Positions 62,249 to 64,000 of a stretch of 64,000 nt of DNA are shown in pieces. Positions within the stretch are counted from its first letter, which is position 1, and each line of letters opens with the position of its first letter. Position numbers and translations under genes: made by a program. The DNA is from Neisseria zalophi (lineage in GTDB: Bacteria; Pseudomonadota; Gammaproteobacteria; Burkholderiales; Neisseriaceae). The stretch covers positions 992,001 through 1,056,000 of the forward strand of contig NZ_CP031700.1 of the NCBI RefSeq assembly GCF_008807015.1. Direction: 5' to 3'. The notes under the pieces were generated by a model. That model did not search any database. It was not told the DNA's origin and saw nothing but the letters and a program-made list of their open reading frames with translations.

Positions 62249-64000
62249 TTAATCGTGTGCCAACGCATCAATCGGGTTTAAACGTGAAGCGCGTCTGGCC
62301 GGCATAAAACCGAATATCACGCCGATAATGGTGGAGCAGGAAACGGCGGCAACAATCGACATGGTTGAAAATGCCATTGCAAAATCGGTTACAAAATGAT
62401 TAAACAATACGCTGATGGCAAAAGAAAACAGTACGCCGGTCAGCCCGCCTATCAGGCAGATTAAAACGGCTTCGATCAGAAACTGCTGCAAGATATTTGA
62501 TTGGCGGGCGCCGATGGCCATGCGTATACCGATTTCTTTGGTACGCTCGGTAACGGATACCAACATAATATTCATTACGCCGATGCCGCCGACTATCAGG
62601 GAAATCAGGGCGATACTGGAAATCAGTAAGGTCATGGTTTCGGTGGTGCTTTCTACGGTTTGCTTAATGCTATCGCTGTTTTGCATAAAGAAATCGCGGG
62701 TGCCGTGTCTGGCAGTTAGCAGTTCGGTCAGGCTGTTTTCTGCAGCTTGCGCATTGGCATTGTCTTTTAATTTAACGGTGATAGAACTTATGTATCGCTG
62801 GCCGGTTATCTGGTTAAGTACTGTTGTGTAGGGCGCCCACATCTGTAAGCTTTCGTTGTCGCCGAAAGGGCTGTCATCTTGTTCTGTTACTCCGATAATC
62901 CGCAGTGGGCGTTTACGGAAAAAAATGATTTTACCCAATGGATCGGTGCCGTCTGCAAACAGTTTATTTTCGGTATTGTAGTCAATCACCACCACTTGAT
63001 TGTTTTGCTTCACGTCGTCGGCATCATAAAAACGGCCTTTGGCCAGTTTAATCCCACGGACATCGAAATATTGTTCGCCTGCACCATAAAGTTGGGCGGA
63101 AAGATTCATATTGCGGTAAGTCAGTGTGCCGCCGGAAGCGGTCATCGGTGTGGTGCTGTCAATATAACTTTGTCTACCGATGGCTGTGGCATCTTGAATG
63201 GTAAGGGTACGTATCCGCCTTGCTCTGCGGTCGCCAAAACCGCTCCCTGGGTAAATGCTGATGGTATTGGTGCCGATCGCATTGATTTCTTCGAGAATTT
63301 TTTCTTGCGAGCCTTTACCGAGTGCCACTATCGATACTACCGAGGCAATGCCGATAATGATGCCGAGCATGGTCAGCAGCGAGCGCATTTTGTGCGCCAT
63401 AATGGCTTGTACCGACATCCGAAAAGATTCTAAAAATTGATCTTTAAAAAACAGCCATGAAGTTTTTTCTGCAATACTGTTTACATTACCGCTTGGAATA
63501 TCAGTGTTTTTGCTGGTGTCGTTAATAATTTTGCCGTCGCTGATTTCGATAATACGGTTGGCACGGGCGGCAATTTTAGGGTCATGGGTAACCAAAATTA
63601 CGGTATGACCTTGTTCGTGTAGGTTATGAATGATTTCCATCACGTTTTCGCCCGATTCGGTATCTAAAGCACCGGTCGGTTCGTCGGCAAGAATAATTTC
63701 ACCACCGTTCATCAGGGCGCGGGCAATGCTTACACGTTGCTGTTGGCCGCCTGAAAGTTCGCTGGGTTTATTATTTTCTTTTCCCTTTAAACCCAAATCG
63801 CTCAAAATGTTGTCTGCGCGCCGGCTGCGTTCGGCAGGCCCTGTTCCTGCATAAACGGAAGGCAGGGCTACATTATCACGGGCACTCATCGCACCAAGTA
63901 GGTTGTACTTTTGGAAAATAAAGCCAAACCGTTTACGGCGTAAAGCGGCCAATTCGTCGGCAGACATTTGTGCAGTTTCGATGCCGTCTATGGTGTACGA
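62249..64000 (-). CDS. macB: Macrolide/peptide export ABC protein MacB, 5' end beyond the window
   Basis: Fused ATPase-permease of the tripartite MacA-MacB-TolC pump. About 583 C-terminal residues are visible. The ATPase part shows the Q-loop [19 protein letters not shown], signature [15 protein letters not shown], Walker [13 protein letters not shown] and [11 protein letters not shown]; Walker A lies outside. TM1 follows at [20 protein letters not shown], a periplasmic domain of about 230 residues, then three TM segments ending with [20 protein letters not shown]. The reading frame is open to the edge, so it continues. macA is expected upstream. Confidence 0.95.
   Translation of the reverse strand, partial: SYTIDGIETAQMSADELAALRRKRFGFIFQKYNLLGAMSARDNVALPSVYAGTGPAERSRRADNILSDLGLKGKENNKPSELSGGQQQRVSIARALMNGGEIILADEPTGALDTESGENVMEIIHNLHEQGHTVILVTHDPKIAARANRIIEISDGKIINDTSKNTDIPSGNVNSIAEKTSWLFFKDQFLESFRMSVQAIMAHKMRSLLTMLGIIIGIASVVSIVALGKGSQEKILEEINAIGTNTISIYPGSGFGDRRARRIRTLTIQDATAIGRQSYIDSTTPMTASGGTLTYRNMNLSAQLYGAGEQYFDVRGIKLAKGRFYDADDVKQNNQVVVIDYNTENKLFADGTDPLGKIIFFRKRPLRIIGVTEQDDSPFGDNESLQMWAPYTTVLNQITGQRYISSITVKLKDNANAQAAENSLTELLTARHGTRDFFMQNSDSIKQTVESTTETMTLLISSIALISLIVGGIGVMNIMLVSVTERTKEIGIRMAIGARQSNILQQFLIEAVLICLIGGLTGVLFSFAISVLFNHFVTDFAMAFSTMSIVAAVSCSTIIGVIFGFMPARRASRLNPIDALAHD

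Noticed and set aside
1..64000. CRISPR array, tRNA or rRNA genes
   Set aside because: No regularly spaced repeats of 24-40 bases and no cloverleaf with CCA-type end were found by eye; a tRNAscan or CRISPR finder run would settle it.

Overview
The window is a chromosomal segment of a Neisseria-type beta-proteobacterium. The clearest marker is the DNA uptake sequence AGGCCGTCTGAA (the AG-DUS dialect). It occurs dozens of times, mostly as inverted pairs forming hairpin terminators between genes, and also inside coding sequences. Gene content agrees: misR/misS, a PglL-type pilin O-oligosaccharyltransferase, lolC-lolD, relA, fba, hemL and macB. I cannot name the species.

Layout. 1-2032: hemL (cut by the window edge), a MscS channel and a ScsD-like thiol oxidoreductase. 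2083-8932: accessory block with an IS5-family element, a 1156-residue SF1 helicase, a small lipoprotein and an IS3-family element; both IS sit inside DUS hairpins. 8977-16624: hom, an Mth938-domain protein, lolC-lolD, and a phospholipid set (CDP-alcohol phosphotransferase, PlsC-like acyltransferase, CdsA-like cytidylyltransferase). 16882-20661: ribose transport operon rbsDACB. 20833-22120: recR and an acetyltransferase. 22231-27225: archaic (Csu-like) chaperone-usher pilus operon on the minus strand. 27764-31634: proS, prpF and a membrane protein. 31739-33400: AT-rich reverse transcriptase locus with an upstream structured RNA. 33977-38178: GST, a CurA-like reductase, yqhD and its divergent AraC regulator. 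38219-40382: AT-rich two-gene TPR locus. 40588-48767: hrpA split in two by a 4-kb island carrying a DUF4143 ATPase and a Septu-like ATPase/HNH pair. 48821-64000: thioesterase, fba, methylthioinosine phosphorylase, mogA, rluB, misR/misS, pglL, relA, a TolC-type lipoprotein and macB (cut by the edge).

Most notable system. The reverse transcriptase resembles the DRT2 (UG2) defence class. Between its start codon and a TATAAT box on the same strand lie about 330 bases that fold into several hairpins. In that RNA the word ACACG occurs twice, 108 bases apart. If the RT copied the interval repeatedly, as known for DRT2, the 108-base unit would be an exact multiple of three. One frame of the cDNA strand stays open across the junction without end and contains an ATG behind an AGAGG ribosome binding site. 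This is the signature of a 'neo' (nearly endless ORF) gene made only after rolling-circle reverse transcription.

Other accessory loci (Septu-like pair in hrpA, TPR pair with matching Gly/Asn-rich motifs, SF1 helicase, RT) are AT-richer than or different from the core genes and are bordered by DUS hairpins. This suggests that transformation at DUS sites is the route by which defence-type cargo enters. The Septu-like pair even carries a terminator built from the other DUS dialect (ATGCCGTCTGAA).
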